Assembly (NCBI GenBank): GCA_002439085.1 | Contig: DJSW01000020.1 | Coordinates: forward strand, 23,214 to 87,213 | Source: Alphaproteobacteria bacterium UBA6324 | GTDB taxonomy: Bacteria > Pseudomonadota > Alphaproteobacteria > CAAGCB01 > CAG-977 | Direction: 5' to 3' | DNA length: 64,000 bases | Shown here: piece after piece, positions 1-8,542 of the stretch | Position numbering within the stretch: position 1 is the first letter of the stretch | How the letters are laid out: every line of letters begins with the position of its first letter | Made by a program: the position numbers and the translations under genes | The notes under the pieces: model-generated | What the model was told of the DNA's origin: nothing | Database searches by the model: none | Seen by the model: the letters and a program-made list of their open reading frames with translations, nothing else

Positions 1-1547
1 AAGAAGACGCCGAAGCTTTCTTGGGCGAACCGGTGACGCAGGCCGTCATTACGGTTCCGGCTTACTTCGACGACTCTCAGCGTCAGGCGACCAAGGACGC
101 GGGCAAAATCGCGGGATTGGAAGTCCTGCGCATCATCAACGAACCGACGGCGGCCGCGCTGGCCTACGGTTTGGATAAAAAAGCCAACGGCACGATCGTC
201 GTGTACGATTTGGGCGGCGGCACGTTCGACGTTTCCGTTTTGGAAATCGGCGACGGCGTGTTCGAGGTCAAAGCCACCAACGGCGACACGTTCCTGGGCG
301 GCGAAGATTTCGACGCGCGCATCATCAACTATCTGGCCGACGAATTCCAGAAAGAACAGGGCATCGACCTGCGTCAGGACAAACTGGCTTTGCAGCGTTT
401 GAAAGAAGGCGCCGAAAAAGCCAAAATCGAACTGTCCTCCGCGCAGCAAACCGAAATCAACCTGCCGTTCATCACGGCGGACGCGACGGGTCCGAAACAC
501 CTGAACGTCAAACTGACCCGCGCCAAAATGGAATCGCTGGTTGAAGATTTGCTGGAACGCACCAAAGCCCCGTGCGAAAAAGCGTTGAAAGACGCGGGAT
601 TGAAAGCGTCCGACATTGACGAAGTGATCTTGGTCGGCGGGATGACCCGTATGCCCAAAGTTCAGGAAATCGTCAAGGAATTCTTCGGTCGCGAACCGCA
701 CAAAGGCGTCAACCCCGACGAAGTCGTCGCTTTGGGCGCGGCGATTCAGGGCGGCGTTTTGAAAGGCGACGTGAAAGACGTTCTGCTGCTGGACGTGACC
801 CCGCTGTCGCTGGGTATTGAAACGCTGGGCGGCGTGTTCACGCGCTTGATTGACCGCAACACGACCATTCCGACGCGCAAATCGCAGGTGTTCTCGACCG
901 CTGAAGACGGACAGACCGCCGTCACAATCCGCGTGTTCCAGGGCGAACGCGAAATGACCGCCGACAACAAACTGCTGGGTCAGTTCGATCTGGTCGGCAT
1001 TCCCGCCGCGCCGCGCGGCATGCCGCAAATCGAAGTCACGTTCGACATCGACGCGAACGGCATCGTCAACGTGTCCGCCAAGGATAAAGCCACGGGCAAG
1101 GAACAGACGATCCGCATTCAATCTTCCGGCGGTTTGAGCGAAGCCGACATCGACAAGATGGTCAAGGACGCCGAAGCCCACGCTTCCGAAGACAAAAAGA
1201 AGAAAGAAGCCGTTGAAGCCAAGAACAAAGCCGAAAGCTTGATCCACGCGACCGAAAAGAACTTGAAAGATCTGGGCGACAAAGTGTCCGCCGCCGACAA
1301 GGAAAAGGTCGAAGCCGACATCAAAGCTTTGCAGGGTGTCATGGAATCCGGCGACGTCGCGGCGATCAACGCGAAATGCGACGCGTTGATGCAGTCTTCG
1401 ATGAAAATCGGCGAAGCGCTGTACAAAGCGCAGCAAGAGGCCGCTTCGGCCGGCGCGCAGGCGTCCGCGGGCGAATCCGCCTCGGCTGAATCCAAACCCG
1501 ACGAAGGGGTTGTCGATGCCGATTTTGAAGAAGTCAAAAAAGACTGA
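1..1547 (+). CDS. dnaK: Molecular chaperone DnaK (Hsp70), 5' end cut by window edge
   Basis: The reading frame is open from the first bases, so the start codon lies outside the window; about 514 of the usual ~640 residues are present and the N-terminal ~125 are missing. Visible Hsp70 signatures are NEPTAAALAYG, VYDLGGGTFDVSV and VGGMTRMPKVQ in the ATPase domain, then the substrate-binding domain with LLLDVTPLSLGIETLGG, an Ala-rich tail and the C-terminal DADFEEVKKD. It is the ATP-driven cytoplasmic foldase that works with the DnaJ encoded next and the GrpE at 55.4 kb. A hairpin plus T-run separates it from dnaJ. Confidence 0.98.
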   Translation, partial: EDAEAFLGEPVTQAVITVPAYFDDSQRQATKDAGKIAGLEVLRIINEPTAAALAYGLDKKANGTIVVYDLGGGTFDVSVLEIGDGVFEVKATNGDTFLGGEDFDARIINYLADEFQKEQGIDLRQDKLALQRLKEGAEKAKIELSSAQQTEINLPFITADATGPKHLNVKLTRAKMESLVEDLLERTKAPCEKALKDAGLKASDIDEVILVGGMTRMPKVQEIVKEFFGREPHKGVNPDEVVALGAAIQGGVLKGDVKDVLLLDVTPLSLGIETLGGVFTRLIDRNTTIPTRKSQVFSTAEDGQTAVTIRVFQGEREMTADNKLLGQFDLVGIPAAPRGMPQIEVTFDIDANGIVNVSAKDKATGKEQTIRIQSSGGLSEADIDKMVKDAEAHASEDKKKKEAVEAKNKAESLIHATEKNLKDLGDKVSAADKEKVEADIKALQGVMESGDVAAINAKCDALMQSSMKIGEALYKAQQEAASAGAQASAGESASAESKPDEGVVDADFEEVKKD

Positions 1548-1563
1548 TTCCTTGTAAACAACG

Positions 1564-1600
1564 ACCGTTCGGAAGGCGCCAAGCCCTCCGGACGGTTTTT
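1564..1600 (+). terminator. Rho-independent terminator between dnaK and dnaJ
   Basis: An imperfect stem, ACCGTTCGGAAGG with CCCTCCGGACGGT, is followed by five T. It probably makes dnaJ expression lower than dnaK by partial termination. Confidence 0.7.
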
Positions 1601-1628
1601 CCGTGTTTGATTGAAAGCTGAAAAAATC

Positions 1629-2792
1629 ATGGCCAAGCAAGATTATTATGAACTTCTGGGTGTCGAAAAAACGGCGACCGACGTCGAAATCAAAAAAGCG
1701 TACCGCGCTTTGGCGATGAAATACCACCCCGACCGCAATCCGGGGGACAAAGAGGCCGAGCTGAAATTCAAAGAAGTCACGGAAGCTTATGAAATCTTGA
1801 AAGACGGACAGAAACGCGCCGCCTACGACCGGTACGGCCATGCCGCGTTTTCTCAGGGCGCGGGCGCCGGCGGGTTCGGCGGCGGATTCGGCGGGTTCAA
1901 TTTCGATTTCGGCGGAAACGCCGGCGGATTCGGCAGCATTTTCGAGGATATCTTCAGCGAATTCATGGGCGGCGCGGCCGGACGCGGGCGCGCGCAGCAA
2001 TCGGCCGGACGGCGCGGGGCGGACATCCGCTACGATCTGGAAATCACGCTGGAGGAAGCCTTTGCCGGATTGAAAAAGGAAATCGAAATCCAGACCGCCG
2101 TCCAATGCGACGAATGCGGCGGCACGGGCGCGGAAAAAGGATCGAAAGCCGAAACGTGCGATATGTGCCACGGCACGGGACGCGTGCGGCGGCAGGCCGG
2201 ATTCTTTATCGAAGAACGCCCTTGCCCGACCTGTCACGGAACGGGGCAAGTCATTAAAAACCCGTGCAAAAAATGCAAGGGAACGGGCAAGGTTTCGCAG
2301 AAAAAAACGCTGGAAATCAACATTCCGGCGGGCATTGATTCCGACAACCGGATGCGCCTGTCCGGTCAGGGCGAAGCCGGCGCGAACGGCGGACCGAACG
2401 GGGATCTGTACATCTTCGTCCACGTCAAACCGCACCCGATTTTCAAACGCGACGGGGCGGATCTGCATTGCGACATTCCGGTGTCGATGACGACGGCCGC
2501 GCTGGGCGGAACGATCGAAATCCCCTGCATCGACGGCACAAAGGAAAAAGTCACCGTTTCCGCCGGAACGCAAACGGGCGAAGAAGTCCGTCTGCGCAAA
2601 AAGGGAATGTCCGTCCTGCAAAGCAAAAGCGTCGGCGATCTGTTCGTTCGGTTCAAGGTCGAAACCCCGACCAAACTGACCGCGAAACAAAAGGAACTGC
2701 TGAAACAGTTTGACGCGGAAAGCGCGGAAAACAGCCCGGAATCCGCCGGATTTTTCGAAAAACTGAAAGACATGCTGAAAAAAGCGGGATGA
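1629..2792 (+). CDS. dnaJ: Co-chaperone DnaJ (Hsp40)
   Basis: Type I DnaJ of 387 residues that stimulates DnaK ATPase and delivers substrates. The J domain carries HPD at residues 33-35. A Gly/Phe-rich linker follows, then four zinc repeats (CDECGGTG, CDMCHGTG, CPTCHGTG, CKKCKGTG) and the C-terminal substrate-binding barrels. The frame also allows a TTG start 18 bases upstream, but the ATG gives the family-standard MAKQDYYELLG N-terminus. It lies directly after dnaK, as in most bacteria, behind an intergenic terminator. Confidence 0.98.
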   Translation: MAKQDYYELLGVEKTATDVEIKKAYRALAMKYHPDRNPGDKEAELKFKEVTEAYEILKDGQKRAAYDRYGHAAFSQGAGAGGFGGGFGGFNFDFGGNAGGFGSIFEDIFSEFMGGAAGRGRAQQSAGRRGADIRYDLEITLEEAFAGLKKEIEIQTAVQCDECGGTGAEKGSKAETCDMCHGTGRVRRQAGFFIEERPCPTCHGTGQVIKNPCKKCKGTGKVSQKKTLEINIPAGIDSDNRMRLSGQGEAGANGGPNGDLYIFVHVKPHPIFKRDGADLHCDIPVSMTTAALGGTIEIPCIDGTKEKVTVSAGTQTGEEVRLRKKGMSVLQSKSVGDLFVRFKVETPTKLTAKQKELLKQFDAESAENSPESAGFFEKLKDMLKKAG

Positions 2793-2818
2793 AAAAACGC
2801 CGCTTTTGAAAATCCGCC

Positions 2819-3052
2819 CTATCCGGCCAGTTTTTGAATGAACGCCGCCGCGTCCAATTCCAAACACGCCGCAATATCCAAAAATTCGACGACATCCAAC
2901 CGCCGTTCGCCGTTTTCGTATTTGGAAACATACGATTGCGGCTTGTTCAGCCGTTTTGCCAGTAAAACCTGCGTGATTCCGCGATTTTTCCGCTCTTGCA
3001 CCAACAAATTCAGGAACAGTTTATAGCGGTCTGTAAAAACCGATTTCGTCAT
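2819..3052 (-). CDS. Small XRE-family helix-turn-helix regulator
   Basis: A 77-residue protein that is essentially one Cro/C1-type DNA-binding domain. RKNRGITQVLLAKRLNKPQS followed by YVSKYENGERRLD is the helix-turn-helix with the typical recognition helix and ENGER turn. The ATG at 3052 is preferred over an in-frame TTG 24 bases upstream because GGGGA lies upstream of it. It is divergent from the small gene at 3134, and the gap holds a -35/-10 pair and a GGATAT repeat, so it probably regulates that promoter and perhaps itself. No partner toxin is recognisable. Confidence 0.85.
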   Translation of the reverse strand: MTKSVFTDRYKLFLNLLVQERKNRGITQVLLAKRLNKPQSYVSKYENGERRLDVVEFLDIAACLELDAAAFIQKLAG

Positions 3053-3069
3053 GCTTTCATCCCCGTCTG

Positions 3070-3115
3070 TTGACAAGGATAAAATCCCGTTATAGGATAT
3101 CCCAAATTAGGATAT
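3070..3115 (+). promoter_or_regulatory. Promoter with overlapping GGATAT operator-like repeat
   Basis: TTGACA (3070-3075), a 17-base spacer and TAGGAT (3093-3098) form a good sigma70 promoter reading toward 3134. TAGGATAT occurs twice, 15 bases apart (3093 and 3108). ATATCC (3097-3102) and GGATAT (3110-3115) form an inverted repeat with a 7-base spacer over the -10 and start region. This is a likely binding site for the divergent XRE protein. Confidence 0.55.
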
Positions 3116-3133
3116 TTTACAAAGGAGGGAACT

Positions 3134-3415
3134 ATGAGCCAAACTAAGGATTTTATGCCGGACGGGGCGTATTACGACATGGTTAAAGAATATCTTTTTC
3201 GGATTGGAGCTATTAAAAACTGCCTGATTCATGGAAACGTTCTGATAGAATGTGATTCTGACACAGAATATATGTACGCCATGGTAACAGATGCGTATAA
3301 AAAAGATTGCGGCAACGAACTTCCGATTTCTTATTCCGCATTTCACGAACTTGTTGATGAGATCATGCAAGAAGCTGTTGATGAATGTCCCGAATGTCAT
3401 CACGCGATGGAATAG
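3134..3415 (+). CDS. Small hypothetical protein
   Basis: A 93-residue acidic soluble protein that I do not recognise. It starts MSQTKDFMPDGAYYDMVKEY and ends with a CPECHH cluster that could bind metal. A strong Shine-Dalgarno (AAGGAGGG, 3122-3129) sits just before the ATG. Base composition is clearly more AT-rich than the flanking housekeeping genes, as in the next gene, which suggests the pair was acquired horizontally. It lies under the TTGACA promoter facing the XRE regulator, so it may be controlled by that protein. Confidence 0.7.
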   Translation: MSQTKDFMPDGAYYDMVKEYLFRIGAIKNCLIHGNVLIECDSDTEYMYAMVTDAYKKDCGNELPISYSAFHELVDEIMQEAVDECPECHHAME

Positions 3416-3425
3416 GATTGCAAAA

Positions 3426-3917
3426 ATGAAAAAAACGATTTTAACCGCGATCGCGCTTTTATGCTTATCAACACCGTTACAGGCAATGGATCTTCCTTGT
3501 TTTATTCTGGATGCTCCATGCTACATAAAGTCAAATACAACTATTTTAAGAAAAGAGCCGAGCGAAGATTCACCAATCGTCCAACAACTATCCCCTGCCA
3601 GAGATAGCGATAGGCTTTATTATTATCTTAGAGTAAGGATGCCGATTAAAGAAAAATGGTGGGGATATTTTGAATCCGTTGAACCGAGCGTTGACCTGAT
3701 AACAGGAAAAATGATGGCGGGAGGCTGGGCACCTTTGGCTAATGCTTTCCACGATGTAGATTCAGCCACAGATGTTATTAAAGACGATAAACAAGAAGTG
3801 ACTGTTGGATTTATGGTTTGTAAACCAAATACACGTATATATGGGATTGAAATGAAAGATTCTTTTATTATGTTACCTGTGCGTCCTGAAAATATAGTAC
3901 AAAAACAAAAGAATTGA
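3426..3917 (+). CDS. Secreted hypothetical protein, possibly SH3-like
   Basis: A 163-residue protein with a clear Sec signal peptide (MKKTILTAIALLCLSTPLQA). The mature part contains TTILRKEPSEDSPIVQQL and later KEKWWGYFE, a pattern that loosely recalls bacterial SH3 domains, but I would not assign the family. The ATG at 3426 was chosen because it opens the signal peptide; the longer frame overlaps the upstream gene. It is 10 bases after the preceding stop, so the two are probably co-transcribed. It is AT-rich like its neighbour. Confidence 0.7.
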   Translation: MKKTILTAIALLCLSTPLQAMDLPCFILDAPCYIKSNTTILRKEPSEDSPIVQQLSPARDSDRLYYYLRVRMPIKEKWWGYFESVEPSVDLITGKMMAGGWAPLANAFHDVDSATDVIKDDKQEVTVGFMVCKPNTRIYGIEMKDSFIMLPVRPENIVQKQKN

Positions 3918-3999
3918 ACATCACATCTTTCCGAACAGAAAACTTGCGCGAAAACGCGGCGGCGCGTATGTTTTGGAAAATTTTCAAAGGAGCTTTTTT

Positions 4000-4518
4000 A
4001 TGCAACGCCTGACGCAAAACGATTTCGACGCTTTGTTTTCCCTGATGGAAAAAAGCTTTCCCGCCGACGAACACCGCAGCCGCGCGGCGCAACGGGCTTT
4101 GTTCGCCGATCCCGACTACGCCGTATATGGCATAAAGGACGGCGCGGATGTCAAAGCGTTCATTTCAACGTGGCGTTTTGATGATTTCGTCTATATCGAA
4201 CATTTCGCCGTCAACCCGTCGTGCCGCAACAACGGCGTCGGCAAAAAAATGCTGAACGATCTGATCAAACGTCTGGGAAAGCCCGTTTGTTTGGAAGTCG
4301 AACCGCCGACAAGCGACATCACGCGCCGCCGCATCGGTTTTTACGAAAGAAACGGATTTTTCCTGAACACCTATCCCTATGAGCAGCCGCCGATGGCCGC
4401 GGGCAAAAAATCCCTGAAAATGCACGTGATGACTTCGGGCGCGGCGGCGGACGAACGGCGTTTTCAAAAAATAAAATCCGCGCTGTATGAAAAAGTCTAT
4501 CGCGTCGTCAAAGCGTAA
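4000..4518 (+). CDS. GNAT-family N-acetyltransferase
   Basis: A 172-residue GNAT protein. The core fold signature FAVNPSCRNNGVGKKMLNDLIKRLG is the acetyl-CoA pyrophosphate-binding motif A (R/QxxGxG/A variant), followed by CLEVEPP and RRRIGFYERNGFFLN for strands 5-6. The substrate cannot be predicted from sequence. The ATG at 4000 is chosen over a TTG at 3973 because AAAGGAG lies 8 bases upstream. Its last 22 bases overlap the convergent membrane-protein gene. Confidence 0.88.
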   Translation: MQRLTQNDFDALFSLMEKSFPADEHRSRAAQRALFADPDYAVYGIKDGADVKAFISTWRFDDFVYIEHFAVNPSCRNNGVGKKMLNDLIKRLGKPVCLEVEPPTSDITRRRIGFYERNGFFLNTYPYEQPPMAAGKKSLKMHVMTSGAAADERRFQKIKSALYEKVYRVVKA

Positions 4519-4979
4519 TCGGCGGCCGTTTTAACCGCGGCGATCCAATAAAGGACGAAAACGGCGTAAAAGACCGCGGCCGATTTTTTCAACCCCTTTT
4601 TGCGCAGCGCACGCCCCGCGACCCCCGACCCCGCGAACATGATTAAAAACGCCGCGGCCAACAGCCAAAACATTGTGTCGCCGCCGGTTGAAACGGCGGT
4701 CAGCGCGCAAATATGAACGGCGAAAAACCACGCGTAAAACCAACCCGCCGTCGCCCTGAACCCCTTGAGATACAAAACGATCGCCGCGACGCCCGACCCG
4801 ACGCAGGGAACGCCGACACCCGCCGCGCACAGGAAAACAAAACCGAAAAGGGAAAGCGACTTTTCCTCAACGATCAACGCGCCTGTCGGAACGGTCAGCA
4901 GCATCGCCAACACCGCCAAATACGCCGACAAAAGAGCGTTGAACAAAAAAAAGACGGCTTTTCCAAACACGGTTTTCAT
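4497..4979 (-). CDS. Multi-pass inner-membrane protein of unknown function
   Basis: A 160-residue, very hydrophobic protein with about four membrane segments (roughly residues 5-35, 43-70, 78-115 and 130-150). It is rich in Ala, Phe and Val and has a basic RALRKKGLKK loop. No family is recognised. Its start overlaps the stop of the upstream PEGA lipoprotein gene by an ATGA, so the two are translationally coupled and may act together at the envelope. Confidence 0.75.
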   Translation of the reverse strand: MKTVFGKAVFFLFNALLSAYLAVLAMLLTVPTGALIVEEKSLSLFGFVFLCAAGVGVPCVGSGVAAIVLYLKGFRATAGWFYAWFFAVHICALTAVSTGGDTMFWLLAAAFLIMFAGSGVAGRALRKKGLKKSAAVFYAVFVLYWIAAVKTAADYALTTR

Positions 4980-5659
4980 TTCATATTTTTTTCCATCGCG
5001 GCGGAAAACGCGTTTGCCGCGGTGTCCGGCGTCAGGTTCGCTTTTAATATTTCTTTTATTTCATCCCGCGACAATCCCGTTATTGTTTCAAGATGCTCTT
5101 GTTGAAAATCCAAATCAAAATTTGAAAAATTTTTAAGCACATAACGCTTGATGTCAAAATTTGAAACCGCGTCGGAATCATTCTTCAACAAATTGATGTA
5201 AACCTGTTGCGGTTCGTATTCTATGCCGACATACGGCGTGACGGTGCTTGTCGTCGCGGACGGAAGATACGTCGCCGCCGCCAGCGGTACCGTTGTCGAA
5301 AGACACGAAGAGGTCGCGAAAGGATCAAAAGGCTCCGGCGGACACAAATCAACGTCTTTTTCATCGAATATGAAATTCGGCATGATCCTGTCGCCGAACG
5401 TTGTTGACATCAAACGCGTCCGTTGGGGGACGTTCGCGATTTTAAAAGACGCCTCCCGATATCCCGCGCGCAGCAGGACGATAGAATGTTCTTTATTTCC
5501 CGATAAACGAAGCAGTGCCGGTGTTTCGGAATACGCCGGAACATCGTCAACAACGATAACGGCCGGAATGTTTGACGAAACGTGAACCTGCATTTCATCA
5601 GGAAGTTTCGACGAACAAGAGCACAAAACAAGTATTAAAAAACACAATATTGTTTTCAT
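4976..5659 (-). CDS. PEGA-domain lipoprotein
   Basis: A 227-residue lipoprotein. MKTILCFLILVLCSCSS is a lipobox signal (LCSC). The following segment VHVSSNIPAVIVVDDVPAYS with ETPALLRL and HSIVLLRAGYREASFKI fits the PEGA surface-layer domain: a VxSxPxxAxVxxD strand, then TPxxLxL and HxIxLxxxGY. The remainder is unassigned. The ATG at 5659 is preferred over an upstream TTG because GAGGA precedes it. It forms a two-gene operon with the downstream membrane protein. Confidence 0.78.
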   Translation of the reverse strand: MKTILCFLILVLCSCSSKLPDEMQVHVSSNIPAVIVVDDVPAYSETPALLRLSGNKEHSIVLLRAGYREASFKIANVPQRTRLMSTTFGDRIMPNFIFDEKDVDLCPPEPFDPFATSSCLSTTVPLAAATYLPSATTSTVTPYVGIEYEPQQVYINLLKNDSDAVSNFDIKRYVLKNFSNFDLDFQQEHLETITGLSRDEIKEILKANLTPDTAANAFSAAMEKNMK

Positions 5660-5753
5660 GGAAATCCTCAAAAAAAATCACAATAATTTATTTTAAATTA
5701 TCACTTATCAAAGTCAATTTAAAAACATATTTGCGGACTGTCGCGATTACCGG

Positions 5754-5782
5754 TTGGAAAACGTCCGGATTTCGTTTAAAAT
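5754..5782 (+). promoter_or_regulatory. Probable promoter of dapB-alr
   Basis: TTGGAA (5754-5759), a 17-base spacer and TAAAAT (5777-5782) lie 37 bases before the dapB start. No operator is visible. Confidence 0.4.
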
Positions 5783-5818
5783 AAAGGGAAATTTTTTCAA
5801 TCACGAAAGGGTTGTGCG

Positions 5819-6616
5819 ATGAAAATAGGCGTGACGGGTTGTGCGGGCAGAATGGGCAAAATGCTGATGTCCCGCGTGTTGACACACAACGGGTGCGAAT
5901 TGGCGGGCGGGTCGGAACGCCGCGAAAGCGGGTTCATCGGCCGCGATCTGGGCGAAGTTCTGGGCGGCAGGGCGTTGGGAATAACGGTGACAGCCTATCC
6001 GTTCGAGCTGTTCAACGCCGTTGACGCCGTGTTGGATTTCACCGCGCCCGCCGCGTCGGTCGAACACGCGAAAATCGCCGCCGAAACGGGCAAGATTTTG
6101 ATCGTCGGCACGACCGGATTGAACGCCGAGCAATCGGACGTTTTGAAAAAATGCGCCGAAAAAACCGTCATCGTCGCCGCCCCGAACATGAGCATCGGCG
6201 TCAACCTGCTGTTCGCTTTGGTCAAACGGGCGGCCGCCGTCTTGGACCCGTCTTACGACATTGAAATCGTCGAAATGCACCACCGCAACAAAGCCGACGC
6301 GCCGTCCGGAACGGCGTTGGGATTGGGGCGCGCCGCCGCCGAAGGACGGCAGGTCGCTTTGGACGACGTGGCGCGTTACGAACGTCACGGCATCATCGGC
6401 GCGCGTCCGGCGGGCGAAATCGGTTTTGCGGCGTTGCGCGGGGGCGACGTGGTCGGCGACCACACCGTCATATTCGCCGGTGCGGGCGAACGCGTCGAAT
6501 TGACGCACAAAGCCGCGTCCCGCGAAATTTTCGCCGACGGCGCGATCAAAGCCGCGTTGTGGGCGCAGGACAAACCCGCCGGCCTTTACACGATGCAAGA
6601 CGTTTTGGGGCTGTAA
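5819..6616 (+). CDS. dapB: 4-hydroxy-tetrahydrodipicolinate reductase
   Basis: A 265-residue DapB that reduces 4-hydroxy-tetrahydrodipicolinate in the lysine and diaminopimelate pathway feeding peptidoglycan. The Rossmann motif GCAGRMGKM is at residues 8-16. The family signature around HHRNKADAPSGTA is intact, with the catalytic His and Lys. GRSxG-like C-terminal dimer contacts and the final LGL complete a full-length protein. GAAAGG precedes the ATG. The alr start follows 2 bases after its stop, so two wall-precursor genes form one operon. Confidence 0.97.
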   Translation: MKIGVTGCAGRMGKMLMSRVLTHNGCELAGGSERRESGFIGRDLGEVLGGRALGITVTAYPFELFNAVDAVLDFTAPAASVEHAKIAAETGKILIVGTTGLNAEQSDVLKKCAEKTVIVAAPNMSIGVNLLFALVKRAAAVLDPSYDIEIVEMHHRNKADAPSGTALGLGRAAAEGRQVALDDVARYERHGIIGARPAGEIGFAALRGGDVVGDHTVIFAGAGERVELTHKAASREIFADGAIKAALWAQDKPAGLYTMQDVLGL

Positions 6617-6618
6617 AA

Positions 6619-7623
6619 ATGCCGCTGGAATTGACGGTTTACGGGGACGCTCTGGCCGAAAATTTCCGCCGGATGCGGCAGATGCGCCCGAAATCGGAAA
6701 TCGCGGCGGTTGTCAAAGCCAATGCCTACGGTTTGGGATTTGAAAACGTCGTTCCCGCTTTAACACGGGCGAGATGCGAAACGTTCTTTGTCAACCGGTT
6801 CGACGAAGGTGTCGCCGTGCGCCGTTTGGCCGCGAACGCGCGCGTTTTCGTGCTGGACGCGTTGATCGGCGGCGACACGCCCGCGGATTACGCGGCGCGC
6901 AGGCTGATCCCCGTTTTTTCAACATTTGAGGCTTTGGCGCGGTTTCCCGAAGAAAAAGGCATTGCGGTTCGTTTGGACACGGGATTCAACATGGCGGGAT
7001 TGGACGCGTTTGACGAACCGGCCGTAACGCGCGCTTTGGACGGGCGGAACGTCAAATTTCTGATGTCGCATCTGGCCTGCGCGGAACGGCCGGACAGCCC
7101 GAAAAACCGGCGGCAGCTCGACCTGTTTTCAAAATACGCCGCCCTGTTCCCCGATGCGGAAAAAAGCTTGGCCGCGTCGTTCGGCGCCGCTTTGGGCGAA
7201 GAATACTGTTTCGATGTCATCCGGTCGGGCGCGGCGTTGTACGGATCCGGCGCGGGACAAAAAAACGTTGCGCGCTTAAGTGCCGAAATCGGATGGGTGC
7301 GCCGGTTCGACGCGGGGGAAAGTCTGGGATACAACGACGAATGCGTTTTGCGAAAACCGGCCGTCGTCGCCACCGTTCTGGCCGGATCGGGCGACGGAAT
7401 CGCGCATAAAAAAGGATGCTTCGTCGATTATAGGGGGATTTTGCTGCCGGTATTGGCCGCCCCTGCGACAAACTATCTGTCCGTTGACGCGACCGCCGTC
7501 GCCGACCGGATCAAAGTCGGGGAAAGCATCGATTTGTTCAACGAAAACTACACTCCCGACCGGTTGGCCGCCGACGCCGGAACGGGGATCGGCGCCGACG
7601 TTTTGATCAGGTTGAACGTTTAG
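6619..7623 (+). CDS. alr: Alanine racemase
   Basis: A 334-residue PLP enzyme making D-Ala for peptidoglycan. The cofactor Lys is K33 in AAVVKANAYG. The second catalytic base Tyr is Y238 in SLGYNDE. RSGAALYGSG is the conserved C-terminal barrel element, followed by the beta domain. It is shorter than the usual ~360-380 residues and the AGSGDGIAH stretch replaces the more common GYADG, so it is a divergent member. It begins 2 bases after dapB and is surely co-transcribed. Confidence 0.93.
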   Translation: MPLELTVYGDALAENFRRMRQMRPKSEIAAVVKANAYGLGFENVVPALTRARCETFFVNRFDEGVAVRRLAANARVFVLDALIGGDTPADYAARRLIPVFSTFEALARFPEEKGIAVRLDTGFNMAGLDAFDEPAVTRALDGRNVKFLMSHLACAERPDSPKNRRQLDLFSKYAALFPDAEKSLAASFGAALGEEYCFDVIRSGAALYGSGAGQKNVARLSAEIGWVRRFDAGESLGYNDECVLRKPAVVATVLAGSGDGIAHKKGCFVDYRGILLPVLAAPATNYLSVDATAVADRIKVGESIDLFNENYTPDRLAADAGTGIGADVLIRLNV

Positions 7624-7663
7624 CCATATTGCTTCGCGCCGGCGTTTCGGTTTTGATAAAAGC

Positions 7664-8449
7664 ATGATGATTGATTTGAACGCTTTATTAAAACTGACCT
7701 ACGGCCTGTACGTCGCCGGCGTTGAAAACGGCGGGCGGTTCGGCGGATGCGTCGTTGACGCCGTCATGCAAACGACGGACGACACGTTGGCGATATGTTG
7801 CAACAAAAAAACGCAAACGCGCGAATTCATCGCGGAAAGCGGCCGGTTTTCCCTGTCCGTCCTGTCGGATGAAACGGATCCTTTCGTGATCGGAAACTTC
7901 GGATTCCAATCGGGGCGCGACGCCGACAAATGGGCGAAAGTCCCGCACCGCGTTGAAAACGGACTGCCCGTTTTGAACGGCGCGGCGGCGTACTTGTTCT
8001 GCCGCGTCACGGAAACAAAGGATTTAGGATCGCACACCCTGTTTTTATGCGCGATCGAAACGGCCGAAAACGGACAGGGCGAAGCGCTCAGCTACACTTT
8101 GTACAGAAAAGAATGGAAAGAACGGGTCGCCGCCGCGTTCAAGGCGGGAAAACCGGTTCAAGACATGAAAGGAAAAGCGATGACTAAATGGATTTGCACG
8201 GTTTGCGGTTACGAACACGAGGGCGACACGCTGCCCGCGGATTACACTTGCCCCGTTTGCGGCGTCGGTGCCGACCAGTTTGAAAAGATCGAAGACAAAG
8301 CCGCGAAAACAAAAGAGGAAACACCGGAAAAGCGGGTGTGTTCCGTATGCGGCCACGTTTACGACGGCGAAACGCCTTTTGACGAATTGCCGGACGATTA
8401 CACTTGTCCCGTGTGCCACCACCCCAAAAGCGCGTTTGTCAAAAAATAA
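7664..8449 (+). CDS. Flavin reductase-like domain fused to two rubredoxin domains
   Basis: A 261-residue redox protein. Residues 1-160 are a flavin-reductase-like FMN-binding split barrel (GRFGGCVVDAVMQTT, VSVL-type strand FSLSVLSDE). Residues ~171-207 hold a short rubredoxin knuckle pair (CTVCGYEHEGD with CPVCGVGA). Residues ~222-261 hold a second pair (CSVCGHVYDGE with CPVCHHPKSAF). The architecture resembles high-molecular-weight rubredoxin, which feeds electrons from NAD(P)H to flavodiiron or rubrerythrin partners, but with two iron centres. No such partner gene is adjacent. The ATG at 7667 is an equally possible start. Confidence 0.88.
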   Translation: MMIDLNALLKLTYGLYVAGVENGGRFGGCVVDAVMQTTDDTLAICCNKKTQTREFIAESGRFSLSVLSDETDPFVIGNFGFQSGRDADKWAKVPHRVENGLPVLNGAAAYLFCRVTETKDLGSHTLFLCAIETAENGQGEALSYTLYRKEWKERVAAAFKAGKPVQDMKGKAMTKWICTVCGYEHEGDTLPADYTCPVCGVGADQFEKIEDKAAKTKEETPEKRVCSVCGHVYDGETPFDELPDDYTCPVCHHPKSAFVKK

Positions 8450-8542
8450 CAGCCGCGCGTTTGCCGAAAAACGGCGCGCCGCCATGACGCCGCCGTTTTT
8501 TTATGCCTTGTTTTTTTCCCGTCCTTTTTATAGACTGGATTT

